NCBI GenBank assembly: GCA_015680685.1
Contig: MNCI01011158.1
Coordinates: 337,223-388,312, forward strand
Direction of reading: 5' to 3'
DNA length: 51,090 nt
Origin: Gnetum montanum
Taxonomy: Eukaryota > Streptophyta > Gnetopsida > Gnetales > Gnetaceae
Below are positions 21,543 to 31,700 of this stretch, one piece after another. The notes under the pieces were generated by a model, which saw only the letters and a list, made by a program, of their open reading frames with translations, was not told the DNA's origin and made no database searches. The stretch's first letter is position 1. Every line of letters starts with the position of its first letter. The position numbers and the translations under genes were made by a program.

Positions 21543-22895
21543 TGTACTATCTGAAATCATACATGCAAGGATGGAATGGGACGAGCATCACGTGATTTAC
21601 AGATGAGCACAGAAGACCTTACCTTTGCTTGAGGATGACCTGGAATTGATGAAGGTAGAGTACCTTGGGTGGTCCGCATGCGGATCAGACAAGGATTTCC
21701 CCAACATATACCGATGTGCAATACGCTGGGTTATGCGTAAACAGCATGATAAACATTGACCAAAACATGAATGCGCAAAGAAAAAAATACAGAGATAAAT
21801 AAAAATGGATGAAAACTGTAACAAATCTTGATCATAAATGCAACAAATTTATTGCAAAATGAGATTATAATGCACCGGTCTGAACGCAGTTGTGAATCTG
21901 ACACAAGTCGGATGAAGAGCCCTAGTGGATGCGGAGGGATGATGGTTAGCTAATTTAAACTACAGGCGCAGCGTGAAGGTTGTATACTCAGCATACAGGG
22001 TAGAAGTCTAGCGTATGGGGTTCCTGCTCTGATTTCCTAAGTGCCTCCAGGTTTTGTCTCCTGTTGTCCCAAAATTGCCAACCCCGATCTAGTAAAAAAT
22101 TGGGGTTTTTATGAGGTTTTTGGGCATTGGATTTGGATTTGGAAGTGTATGAGTGGCTATGGGTGAGAGAATTTCAAGTCAAGTGACATGTGGTTACATT
22201 TTCCAAGTGCAAAGAAAATTACAATTGTACAGCATGCTGTATGCCAGCGTGTACATGCTAGGCGTGTGAACTCAGCGTACAGACTTGCCCAATGCAAGAG
22301 AATTGAACTTTACAAAAGAATATACTGTTACAATAGAAAATCTTGAATTTGGCCCTTGGATCATGAGAATGCTGCCTGTCGAATTTGGGCTCATCTGGGC
22401 TTGATCTGACATGGTTTTGAAAGGCTTCGACTGGTGTACGCTGGGTTGCACGCTGGGCATGTAGGATGTACATGCTCAATGTGTGAGCTCCAAAATGCAT
22501 GATTTCAAGGTTAAAACCTAACTTTCCTGAGCCCATGATGATGCCTAACAATGGCCTTGTCTCTGAGAGTTGATGCCTTATGAAAATCCTTCTCTGAAGT
22601 GCCTATTTTGGTTCACCTTTGAAGTCATACGCTAGGCATGCACGCTGGGCGTACACGTTGGGCGTACAGGATGCATACTTAGTGAAAACCAAGTCTTTTG
22701 AGCTCAAGATTTGCCAGGTTTGATGTCGGATGTCACCGTAGTCTTCTGTGGATCCCAAGGGACATTTTCCTATTTAGTTTGACTCCGTTTGATGTTGTTT
22801 TTGAGGTTCGCAAGCTTCGGTCATGCTGGGGAGCATCATGACTTAGTTCGATTCTTGTTGGAGAAGTGCTAAGCTCAGAATTTTGTGGTGTTTCA
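21543..22895 (-). repeat. Element C 3' LTR
   Basis: 1353 bp, plus-strand ends TGTACTATCTGAAATC and GTGGTGTTTCA. Matches 38578-39951 throughout. It contains many CAGCGTG, CTGGGCGTAC and related words (about 21960-22680). It lacks about 21 bases present in the other LTR near 39685. Confidence 0.95.
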
Positions 22896-22967
22896 TTGGC
22901 CCCTCTTTGTTGATTCTTGGAGGAATCAACCTAAGAAGCATCAACAAAGAAGTACAAAACACCACAA
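22883..22967. repeat. Nested fold-back around the polypurine tract
   Basis: TTGTGGTGTTT (22883-22893, LTR end) is inverted as AAACACCACAA (22957-22967). Inside it, CTTTGTTGAT pairs with ATCAACAAAG, and GTTGATTC with GAATCAAC. Together they make a long imperfect hairpin across the LTR edge. Confidence 0.8.
22896..22911 (-). promoter_or_regulatory. Polypurine tract of element C
   Basis: Minus strand AACAAAGAGGGGCCAA directly before the 3' LTR start TGAAAC. It primes plus-strand DNA synthesis in LTR elements. Confidence 0.75.
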
Positions 22968-24061
22968 GCAACTTGGTAGAAATATTGTCCTTTGGCACTT
23001 GGCCAGATGTCATCGCACCGTGTTTAGTAGTACATGGAATTGGGAGAAATGAAGTTTGTAGCTGGATAGGGAAATGGATATTGTGGGGATTGGAGATAGA
23101 TCAAGGGACTGTGCATGGTGAAGGGGATGCTCTGGTGTGTATATAGGTCATGTTGATCCTTGTCAATAGCCATTGTCTAGCAGACTTGGAACCAAGACAT
23201 GAGGTGTACGTTCTTTGGCGGAACAAGATTCTTGTTTAGTGTTTAAGAGAACTTGTTGGCACAACCAAAGCCACGTGATGGTGTGTTGCATTCTTTAGAG
23301 GAACAGGGCCTCTGTTTAGTGTTAAATGGAACCTGTTGGCGGAGAGCCAAAGCCACGCAATGAGATGTTACTTGAGCGTTTGAGACATGAGTACTTGGTT
23401 CCAAGACAACTGCCTTCCCTCCTAGGGCTTATATGGGAAGTGCCAAGGGTCTTGTGTTTCTTTTTGGCTTTTTTGCTCTTTGCTCTTTGCCCCTTTTCTT
23501 TTTTTTTCATATATATTTTTTTTGTGAAGAGCTTTTTTTTGATCTTATACTCATGCTCAAGTGCCATGTTGTGTGTTGCAACTGCTTAAAAGTGTTGCAG
23601 TGTGCAATGGTGAGCTCAAAGTTTTGGGTGTACTAGGTGTATCAAGGGTGTAGCTGAGTAGAGTATGTTGAGGAATAGATGGGAAATGTAATGGGAAATG
23701 GGGATGTACTAGTGAACAGCTTGATTAACCTGGTTATGTGTGTTAGGAACAATATGGTAACTTGCTGCTATGACAAAGTGCATTCTCGTACGAACACCTC
23801 TGAGTGTCATCCTGCAAACACAACTCCAAGAAGACAAGAAAACCACAAGTGAGTGAGTAAGCTTAGACTGAGAAAACAAAGGCACCGAATGAGATTTCAA
23901 TCACTAGATGAGATTTCAGGCACTGAATATGCATGGCGACAATGTTGTCAAGACCAATTAATGATGAGCGAGGCAGCGGCACTGATGAAGTTCAAATGCA
24001 ACTACAGACCGAGAGGCTAGAGATGAAGCTACTAGGTTATAGTTGTAGAAGACTGTCATGG
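22968..24061 (-). other. Element C 3' UTR with an ~80-bp duplication and the conserved 3' box
   Basis: About 23204-23280 and 23281-23360 are two copies of one unit (TTCTTT at 23211 and 23291; TTTAGTGTT and CCAAAGCCACG in both). CTTGGAACCAAG near 23187 and CTTGGTTCCAAG near 23392 are inverted copies. The family 3' box lies at 23785-23848. No gene is recognised; the T-rich stretch 23460-23540 is low complexity. Confidence 0.6.
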
Positions 24062-24322
24062 GTTAGTTTTATGTCATAAACCGTTGGACGTTGCTAGTTT
24101 AGCGTCGTAGTGGATGGTACATTGCTAGTTTATAGTCTTGGTGGACTGTGGAGAGGCAAACCAATTTATAGTCTTAGCGGACTCCGACGAATGAAACTGT
24201 GGTAGTTTAATGTCGTATCATATGGGTGCTAGTTTATTGTCATTGCGGCAGGACTGTGGTATCAGTTTATCATCATAATGCCAGGACAAGCTGTGGTATC
24301 AGTTTACCATCATGATTCCAAG
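24062..24322 (+). repeat. Mini-hairpin array C-i, about eight units
   Basis: TAGTTTA units with AGTC-ttggtg-GACT, AGTC-ttagcg-GACT and GTC-gtagtg-GAT among others; the last units, nearest integrase, are eroded. Same place as array 1401-1676 in element A. Confidence 0.8.
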
Positions 24323-24329
24323 ACGTGAG

Positions 24330-25465
24330 CATACTTGAGAGATTTGGATGTGAAATGGTTTGAGGTACAGGTGGTTCGTTGGATGAGCAAGCTCGTTACC
24401 GTTCATATCAGCTAGCTTAAATGCTCCGTTGTCATATGCTTTAGTGACCAAGTAGGGCCCTTCCCAGTTTACTTCGAACTTATCCGCATGTTCACGGACT
24501 GCCTTAAGTATGAGGTCACCTTCTTTGATTGGGCGCTTGTGAATGTCATGTTGATGGCAGCGTCGTTGTTGTTTCTGGTACCATTTAATCTGATCGAGCA
24601 CACGTGTGTGTTCCTCTTCCACCGAGTTGAAGTCAACAATGCACAAGTCATTATTTTGACCTTCATCGAGGAGTTCGAAGAGTGTGATCCTTAAAGATGG
24701 TACCTACAACTCCAAAGGTAAAACAACTTCGAAACCATAAACAAGGCTATATGGAGTGTTACCTATGGATGTCCGATGTGTAGTGCGATAAGCCCATAAT
24801 GCGTATACTAACTATTCGTGCCATCTTTTCTTGCTCTGGGTAAGCATCTTCTTCAGCACCGAGATGACAATCTTGTTCGTGGATTCTGCTTGTCCATTAC
24901 TCTGATGGTAATATGGGGACAAGAATGAATGTTTAATGCCTAAGCTATCGCAGAAGGTTTTTGTTTTGACACTGCTGAATTGAGGTCCATTATGAGTAAT
25001 GATGGTCATCGGGATGCCAAAGCGGGTCACAATTGTTTCCAGGATAAAGCTGCATACTTGTTTTGATGCAGTCTTTCTGAGGGGGATAGCTTCCACCCAT
25101 TTCATGAAATATTCAGCTACGGTTATGATGAAGCTATGCCCTACAGAAGATGGGGGAGTTATTGGTCTAATGATGTCTAACCTCCATTTCTGGAAAGGCC
25201 ATGTGATTTGAGCTATATGCAATTCATTGGGTGGGACATGTATGAGATTACCATGCTTTTGACACATCTCACACGTTTTGACCTTGGAGACACAATCGTA
25301 CTCCATGTGTGGCCAATAGTACCCTAAATGCCTTATTTTGGTTGCCATCGCTTTGGGTGCTATGTGCCCTCCACAGAGTCCTTCATGCACTTGCTCCACG
25401 ATGGTTTGGCCATCAGTGCTACTAACACACATTAATAGGATACCTTCATAGGATCTATGACACAA
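24330..25465 (-). pseudogene. Element C integrase, broken
   Basis: Minus strand 25465-24812 is one long frame (217 residues): zinc finger with VHEGLCGGH and CEMCQKHG, then the core with WRLDIIRPI (first Asp), IITHNGPQF, where the second catalytic Asp is His, and SNGQAESTNK (Glu kept). A frame change near 24800 leads to the C-terminal part at 24330-24646 with KWYQ, IKEGDLILKAV and WEGPYLVTKAYDNGAFKL. The loss of the second catalytic Asp alone would make this integrase inactive. Confidence 0.92.
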
Positions 25466-26347
25466 TGTGTCACCTACTAATGCATACTATTAAGAACATT
25501 TTCATACTGCATCCTTTTGTGCATTTGTTAGATGTCGCGGAGTTTTGCTGTGTAGAAGGTACTCTTTTATGTCATCATACCATTCTACTGTGTGTGTTGT
25601 ACTAACTGATGTAATTCGTAATTCATCGAGAGTATCAGTTATGGGTTTAGCACAATTGATTATAGAACTAGGCAACATGTGGAACATCTTTGGCACTAAG
25701 TTTAGGGCTAACGTAGCTAGTGCATCTGCAATGATGTTATCATTTCTGGAAACATGTTGTACATCTATGTTTTTGAATCGCTTCAATAAATGCTTAGTCA
25801 AATCACAATATGGTTGTAAGTGTTGTGCTTTGCATGCGTAAACATCTGTGACTTCATTTAGAACTAACTGTGAGTCACCTCTAACTATGAGTCATGTGAT
25901 GTCGGAAGCTAGTGCTACTATGAGACCTCTACGGAGACCTTCGTACTCTGCGACGTTGTTGGTACAGTGAAAATTGAAACGATAAGCAAAGGGTCAGATC
26001 TCCCCGGAGGGATAGGTAATGACAACAGTGGCACTTCCCCCTCGAGAGGTGGATGCTCCATCAAAATTCAAGATGGCATCATAGTTATCAAGCACTATGT
26101 CTATTGCGCTCACATTTTCATCTGAGAACTTTGGCTCTATTGTCGCTTGATCATGCATTGGTGATATAGTCATTTGAGTTGCTATAGCTCGACCCTTAAC
26201 TGATGACTGTGCTATGTAGTGCAGGTCAAACTCAGCTATCATGGCTTTCCAATGAGCTATCTTACTTGATTCGTAGAGGTTACCTATGATGGCTCTGAAC
26301 ACATTATCCTTGCAGATTATATTGACTTGGTTGCGGAAGAAATAATG
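25466..26347 (-). pseudogene. Element C second (archaeal-type) RNase H, broken
   Basis: The catalytic set of an archaeal-type RNase H can be followed across stops: LNFDGASTSRGG (first Asp) near 26050, NNVAEYEGL (Glu) near 25950, VRGDSQLVLNEV (Asp) near 25880 and NDNIIADALATLAL (Asp) near 25720. Two TGA codons interrupt it, near 25990 and 25900. Before it lies HWKAMIAEFDLHYIAQSSVK, the usual link from the first RNase H. The extra RNase H is specific to the Tat/Ogre branch of gypsy elements. Confidence 0.88.
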
Positions 26348-26690
26348 TCACCATTTCTTCAAGGAAAAGATGAGGGCTAAACATGGCCTCTCCACCTCAT
26401 TGTACTTCTTCTCATGGGCTACTAATGCATGGCTTAAATAATAAATAGGGACTTCAATTCCATCATCTCGTTTCTGGCAAAGCATAGACGCGATGGATGA
26501 ATCCAAAGTGGCCAGGTAGATACAGAATGGTTTGTTATTCTGAGGCAGGTATACTGTTGGCAATTCAACAAGTGCCATTTTTATGTTGTCAAATGCTTTC
26601 TGGCACTGTGAAGTCCATTCAAAATGGACGTTCTTGCGTATTAAGTGGTTCATAGGTTTCAACTTGTCCGTCAATTTTTCTATGAAGCAC
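26348..26690 (-). pseudogene. Element C first RNase H (RT-linked)
   Basis: FEWTSQCQKAFDNIKMAL, LPTVYLPQNNKPFCIYLA and VPIYYLSHALVAHEKKYNEV are the usual run of the gypsy RNase H after RT. Ends in KKW then TGA near 26348, followed in the same frame by the link to the second RNase H. Confidence 0.88.
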
Positions 26691-27359
26691 CTAATGAACT
26701 ATAATCTATCTTATAGACCTCGAAGTTCGGTAAGGTTGCTTAGTGGTTGCAAGTTTGTAATGGCCTTCACCTTATCGGGTTCTACTCAGATTTCCATTTC
26801 TGACACTATGAATCCTAGCATTTTGCTCGTTTTTACCCCAAAGACACATTTCTTTGGGTTGAGCCTAAGTTCATATTTTAGACAATGTTTTAAAACCAAA
26901 TCTAAGTCTTGTATGTGTTGCTCTGGTGTTTTTGATTTAACTGCGATGTCATCCACATAATCATTGAGCAGATGAAGTATGTAATCGCTAAAAATGAATG
27001 TCATTGCTCTTTGATATGTGGCACTGGCGTTCTTCAAGCCGAATGGCATCATTGTATACCAAAAGGTACCCCATGGTGTCAAGAAGGTCTTCCTAAGCTA
27101 ATGTTCTGGGTTAATCCATATCTGGTTATATCCTGAAAAGTCATCCATAAAAGACAACAGAGCGTGCCTCGCAATTGAGTCAACAAGTTGATCAATGCTA
27201 GGTAGCAGGAAGTCATTCTTTATGGTTGTGATGTTGAGGTCCCTAAAGTCTATACATAGGCGAATGCTTCCGTTCTTCTTTGGGACTATAACCATGTTGG
27301 ATACCCAGTCAGCGTAGTCAATAGCTCTAATGAAACCAGCTTGATAAAGCTTAGTAATC
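26691..27359 (-). pseudogene. Element C reverse transcriptase, broken
   Basis: From 27359 downwards: AIDYADWVSNMVIVPKKNGS, LCIDFRDLN, FLLPSIDQLVDS, FMDDFSGYNQIWINPEH, then a TAG where Gln is expected before LRKTFLTPWG, then MMPFGLKNASATYQRAM, the active-site NDYVDDIAVKSK (near 26950) and KKCVFGVKTSKMLGF. The catalytic Asp residues (MDD and YVDD) are kept. The block upstream of 27359 sits inverted in the next piece of the assembly. Confidence 0.92.
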
Positions 27360-27360
27360 N

Positions 27361-27861
27361 CCATTGACCACCGATGGACCATACGGAAAGATCACAAGAG
27401 AAATCAACATAAATTCTATCGACTTAGGTCCATCAACAGGCGACACATTTGTAGCCTCAATGCAACAAACATTAGACAGATATGAAGGTATGACAAAATA
27501 TCTGGACATAGAAGCTGATAGCATCACTGAAGACCCTTATTTGAAACCCCCATAATTATGCCTAACGGTGAAATTAAGGTATTAAAATTAAGCACACTAT
27601 TACAACCTCAACTTGCCAAGGATATAGAACAAGTAATTCGAGACAACATGGAAGCATTTGCTTGGTCTTACAATGACATGCCTGGACTAGATCCTTGCAT
27701 TGTCCAACACAACATTATTCTTGATCCCAAGTTAAGACCAGTGAATCAGAAAGCACGCAAGGTCAAACATGAGGTAGCACTGGCAGTTCGAAACAAGATT
27801 ACTAAGCTTTATCAAGCTGGTTTCATTAGAGCTATTGACTACGCTGACTGGGTATCCAACA
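27361..27861 (+). other. Misoriented assembly piece between two single Ns (start of RT block)
   Basis: Ns stand at 27360 and 27862. The last 65 bases (27797-27861) are the exact reverse complement of 27295-27359. The plus strand codes for the segment that should precede RT (MEAFAWSYNDMPGLDPCIVQ, NKITKLYQAGFIRAIDYADW), with a frame change near 27556, while the RT beside it is on the minus strand. Flipping the piece gives one continuous minus-strand pol. Confidence 0.95.
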
Positions 27862-27867
27862 NTGAGC

Positions 27868-27975
27868 CAATTGTGGCAGTTTAAGGCCTTACCGGGTTGT
27901 TCGATAGTTTGGGGCCATTTTAGGCCATCATGGTAGTTTAAGGCCTTACCGAGCCGATTGTGGCAGTTTAAAATG
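27868..27975 (+). repeat. Mini-hairpin array C-ii, about four units
   Basis: GGCC-ttaccg-GGTT, GGCC-atttta-GGCC and GGCC-ttaccg-AGCC after (T/C)AGTTTA. It lies between RT and the opposite-strand gene, as 5310-5435 does in element A. Confidence 0.75.
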
Positions 27976-28796
27976 CCTAAGTTCGCTGCATGGTTTGTAA
28001 CTATTACTGAGTGTAAGACTGTGAGATAAGGAGTTTACACCGAGATGTTTAGTTTGGACAACAAGAATTGCTGTGCGAGGGAAGATCTTATGAGGGTGAT
28101 ATTTGGCCCAAAACATAGTTATACATTCTTATTGTGTTCATAAGTATTTGTATTGTGATTATTCATTCTGTTTACTGCGTTCAATTTACCACTTGTATTT
28201 TACTCTAATTTACGGCTTATATTTTACTCAAAATGAGATAAAATACCCAAGACACTGATTGCCTAGAGGGTAGGGTAGTGTGAGCAATGTAGGAATGTAT
28301 AAAATGCAAAGTAGCGAGCGTGAAACGCAGGATAGCCAGTGACAGCGTGAACTTAGATCAATTCCCAGCGTAAACCCCCCAAAGCTCAAACATGAACTTA
28401 GTCTCGTAGCATCAGTGTGAACCCAGTCTAGCTGCATGAGCATGGAGGTGAATATTTGGTTATAGGGGGAGGTAGGTGAGGGTTGGGTGCATTGGAAGTA
28501 GCTTCGGGGCATGGTAAGTCGGATGTGAACATCCAGCGTGCAGCTTCAAACCCTAGCGTGAGCCTACCTCACTATATTCTTTCTTTGTGATGGTATTCTA
28601 TGATGTCAATTAATAAGACAATTCCTCTGGTTTTCATTGTGCCCTTGTTTTGTTTCTTCATTATTTCTGGTTCTGTTAATTGCATCTTACAGTCCTGATT
28701 CTGGTTTGTTCATTTAGGAGTTGCTAGATTTTCGAGTTCCATGAGGTTCAGGGTTCAGTGTGAACTCAGCGTGTAGGGTTCAACATGAACGTAGCA
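27976..28796 (+). other. Upstream region of the opposite-strand gene in element C
   Basis: TATAAAA at 28298-28304. 28325-28560 carries CAGCGTGAAC, CAGCGTAAAC and similar words, the same kind as in this element's LTRs and leader, continuing in the first intron (29040-29150). Confidence 0.6.
28298..28304 (+). promoter_or_regulatory. TATA box of the opposite-strand gene in element C
   Basis: TATAAAA about 500 bases before the likely ATG at 28797, on the strand of the gene. The position parallels 5662-5668 of element A. Inferred only. Confidence 0.4.
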
Positions 28797-31700
28797 ATGG
28801 GCAAGGGTAAGCAAATAGAAGACCAAGGGAGAAAGGATCCTAGCTTGACCTTCGCTGAGGAGAGTGAGGCGATGCTCCAGTACCTGCCTAAACCCATGAT
28901 TCCATCATGGTCTGGGTCAACGTGCCAGTAGGCTCTGATTCGTTGTCCAAATTTGTATTTTTTTCCTATTGTTACTGTCGATTTGTCCCATTGCGTAGCA
29001 TAGATGTTTCCGTGGCATAAGGTTTCTGTAGTGTAAATGTTTTCATAGCGTGAAGGATACGCTCGTCGCGTGGGGTTTGTGCTTCCTCGTTCTAGTGTGA
29101 AGGACTCGCACGCTGAGATTTCCAGCGTGCAGGGTCTGCATGCTAGGCGTGGAGCAAAATAGCTTTCCAAGTGTTGGTCCCTAGGATGGACTTTATTTTT
29201 GCATAGCTGATTTACTGTGGTTTCTGAAAACTTGCAGGGATCCTAAGCCTTTCCTCCTAGTGGTGGAGCTTGTTGGGGTTCTGGCATGGTTTGGGCCTAT
29301 TGATTCTGACGAACTTGCTCCTAATATGATTGTAGATCGAAATGGAGTTTGGTTCCGAACAGGTATCAACAAATTTCTTCCCTTTATGCTAGAAAGATTC
29401 AGTGTGGTAATATGGTCCTACATAAGTGAACAGTTAGCACGGAGCATGCTTGAGACCATGTTACCGGGATCCTCAAACAGCGTAGTAGCTTTCATGGTTG
29501 ACATTGATGAGGGACCGCTTACGATTGAGGACGATCCTTCTGGAGGACCTAGATCTACCCGTCCATTGTCGCGTGTATGGGACTTATTGTCATATGGCCT
29601 TCACCACATCAATAACACCCTATTCCTAGCTGCTTGTGCACATACTTTGTTCCAGAACCCTCCTGGAACGATGCACTGAGTAGGAAGGTAAGGTTATTCA
29701 ATTTAGCATTTTTTCCTTGCTGATTAGTAGTTGTTTATGTTTTGACCATTATCTCTTTGCAGGCCTTAATTCGATAATGAAGGAGTGTGCATAGGCGATG
29801 ATGGGCTCGCTTTGACTTGTACCACCTTAGAGGCTTTCATGGCAGGTCCCACTCTCCGTGGTGCCATGTTAGCCTAGACTAAGGACGAAATTATCCATTT
29901 CCACAAGAGATACTGCAAAGCCTTTACGCAATGTGAGGCTCGAGGGTAGCTGCATGGGAATTGGTCTCGTAATGGGCCAGTTTTTCCATGCGATGCTAAT
30001 TTGGCTCCTTATGATCTGAATCCACCATTTGATGGTAAGTAATGATATTTTTGATGCCTCAATTTGTTTGTTCTGCTACATCATTGGTTATGTTGACTCT
30101 ATGGTGTTACCTTATGCGTACAGTGGATGTTTCCCCTGGTGAAGCCACTATCACAACCGGGCAGATTGAGAGCACCTTGGCTATGAAATTCGGGGAGTTC
30201 GGCGGTGCACAACAATGGCTATGTGATAAGGCATTTCCATACATTATCAGTTGTTTAAGTGATGCCGGCCTTATGGAGTTATTTACTGTCGTAAGTCCCA
30301 ATGTCTCTGTGACAGAGATGATCACGATCGTTAATTCGTTCAATGAAGCTGTCACCTACTATAGCACTCGTGTCAAGGGTGTTAAGGTAGTTTTTCATCT
30401 ATCAATGGAGTTCTTTTCAGAACTCTTCGGTGTACCAGAAGATGGGGCTAGAGTGGTTTTGGATCGAGCGCAAAAAGAGATCCATGTTGTCCTTGAATTG
30501 GAAAACTGGTTGGGTGTTCTTAAGGTACTAAGGGATTCCCCATGTAGGGAAAATCAAAAGTAGCTGAAGTTAATGAGTTGTATCCCTTGTTCAGAGCGCG
30601 GGTCTTTCTCAAATCCCTATCTCAAGTAAAGACTTTTGGGGTGGAACCTGTGCATATCATGTGCACGATTCTAGAGATTGAGGTACGTTATAATTGGGTT
30701 GGTTTTTTACTTACAGGTTTCCACGGGGAGATAGTGAGGTTACGTTCGAACATTGAGGTGCAATCCCATTTCACCTTTGCGTTCTTTACCGATTATTTGC
30801 ACCGACTGGCCGAATTTTTAGTTGTTCGTGTAGGTAACAAGTACGTGTTAAGGGATCATAACCAAATATATCGCCCATGGATTCGCCACTTATTTGAGGT
30901 CATCCAATCTCAAGATGCTTCAGAGGGGATCAACGAGTCGATTTCTGTGACAACGAAGGGATCATCTGGTGCTTCTATTCATACACGTGACAGCATAGGG
31001 TTGGAACCGAATAGTGTGCCCTATACTACTAGGAGAGCCGATCAAGTGATTAAGGAAATAATCGAGAAGGAAAAATCCAAAGTTCAAAAATGTGAATGCT
31101 CTAGAGAGGTTGCTCCAACTGTAGATGAGCCAAGGGTGAAACGTATACAGTTTAAAATGCCTGCATGGGGTAAGTAAGTCTGATTCACTGATTTGTCCTT
31201 GTTTTATTCATCATTAGTATTATTCTTATTCAATTTTACTTTTTTGGCCATTTATACGAAACTGATGTTGAACCTATGAGTGTTCTCAGAGCTGATTTCG
31301 GAAATAAAGAGAGAGGAGTTAGCCACAATCGTCGAGGAGGAAGAGGCCCATATGAACTTAGATGAGAAGGAAGAAATTGGCAAAGATGAGATGGAAGTCC
31401 TTGTACACCAAAGGGAAGTGACCAAAGAGTGGGAGGAAGACCCCACAGAAAAGGAACACATTGTTGATCAGGATAGGCTCGACGAGATGTTTGATGGTTT
31501 CCTCGGAGGAAGGTTGGAGCTTGGCAATCCTCCGAATCGGGAAGAAGAGAGAGATCTTGGTATATTTGCCTTATTATGTTTACTTACCTTTTTAATTAAG
31601 CTTTCCATTATTTTAAATTTTGATTTTATGTTTTTACTGCTACAAGGCGAAAATGTTGAGACCAGGATGGTTCCTAACATCTGTTTAGAAGTCCCTATGA

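Noticed and set aside
23460-23560. T-rich frame resembling a membrane segment
   Set aside because: Low-complexity T run inside the 3' UTR of element C.
27364-27884. True inversion of pol within element C
   Set aside because: Ns at both ends and an exact 65-base inverted overlap point to an assembly fault instead.
30683-30716. Possible intron inside exon 4 (GAG|GTACGT to TTACAG)
   Set aside because: Only 34 bases, phases do not match, and element A aligns in protein straight through it.
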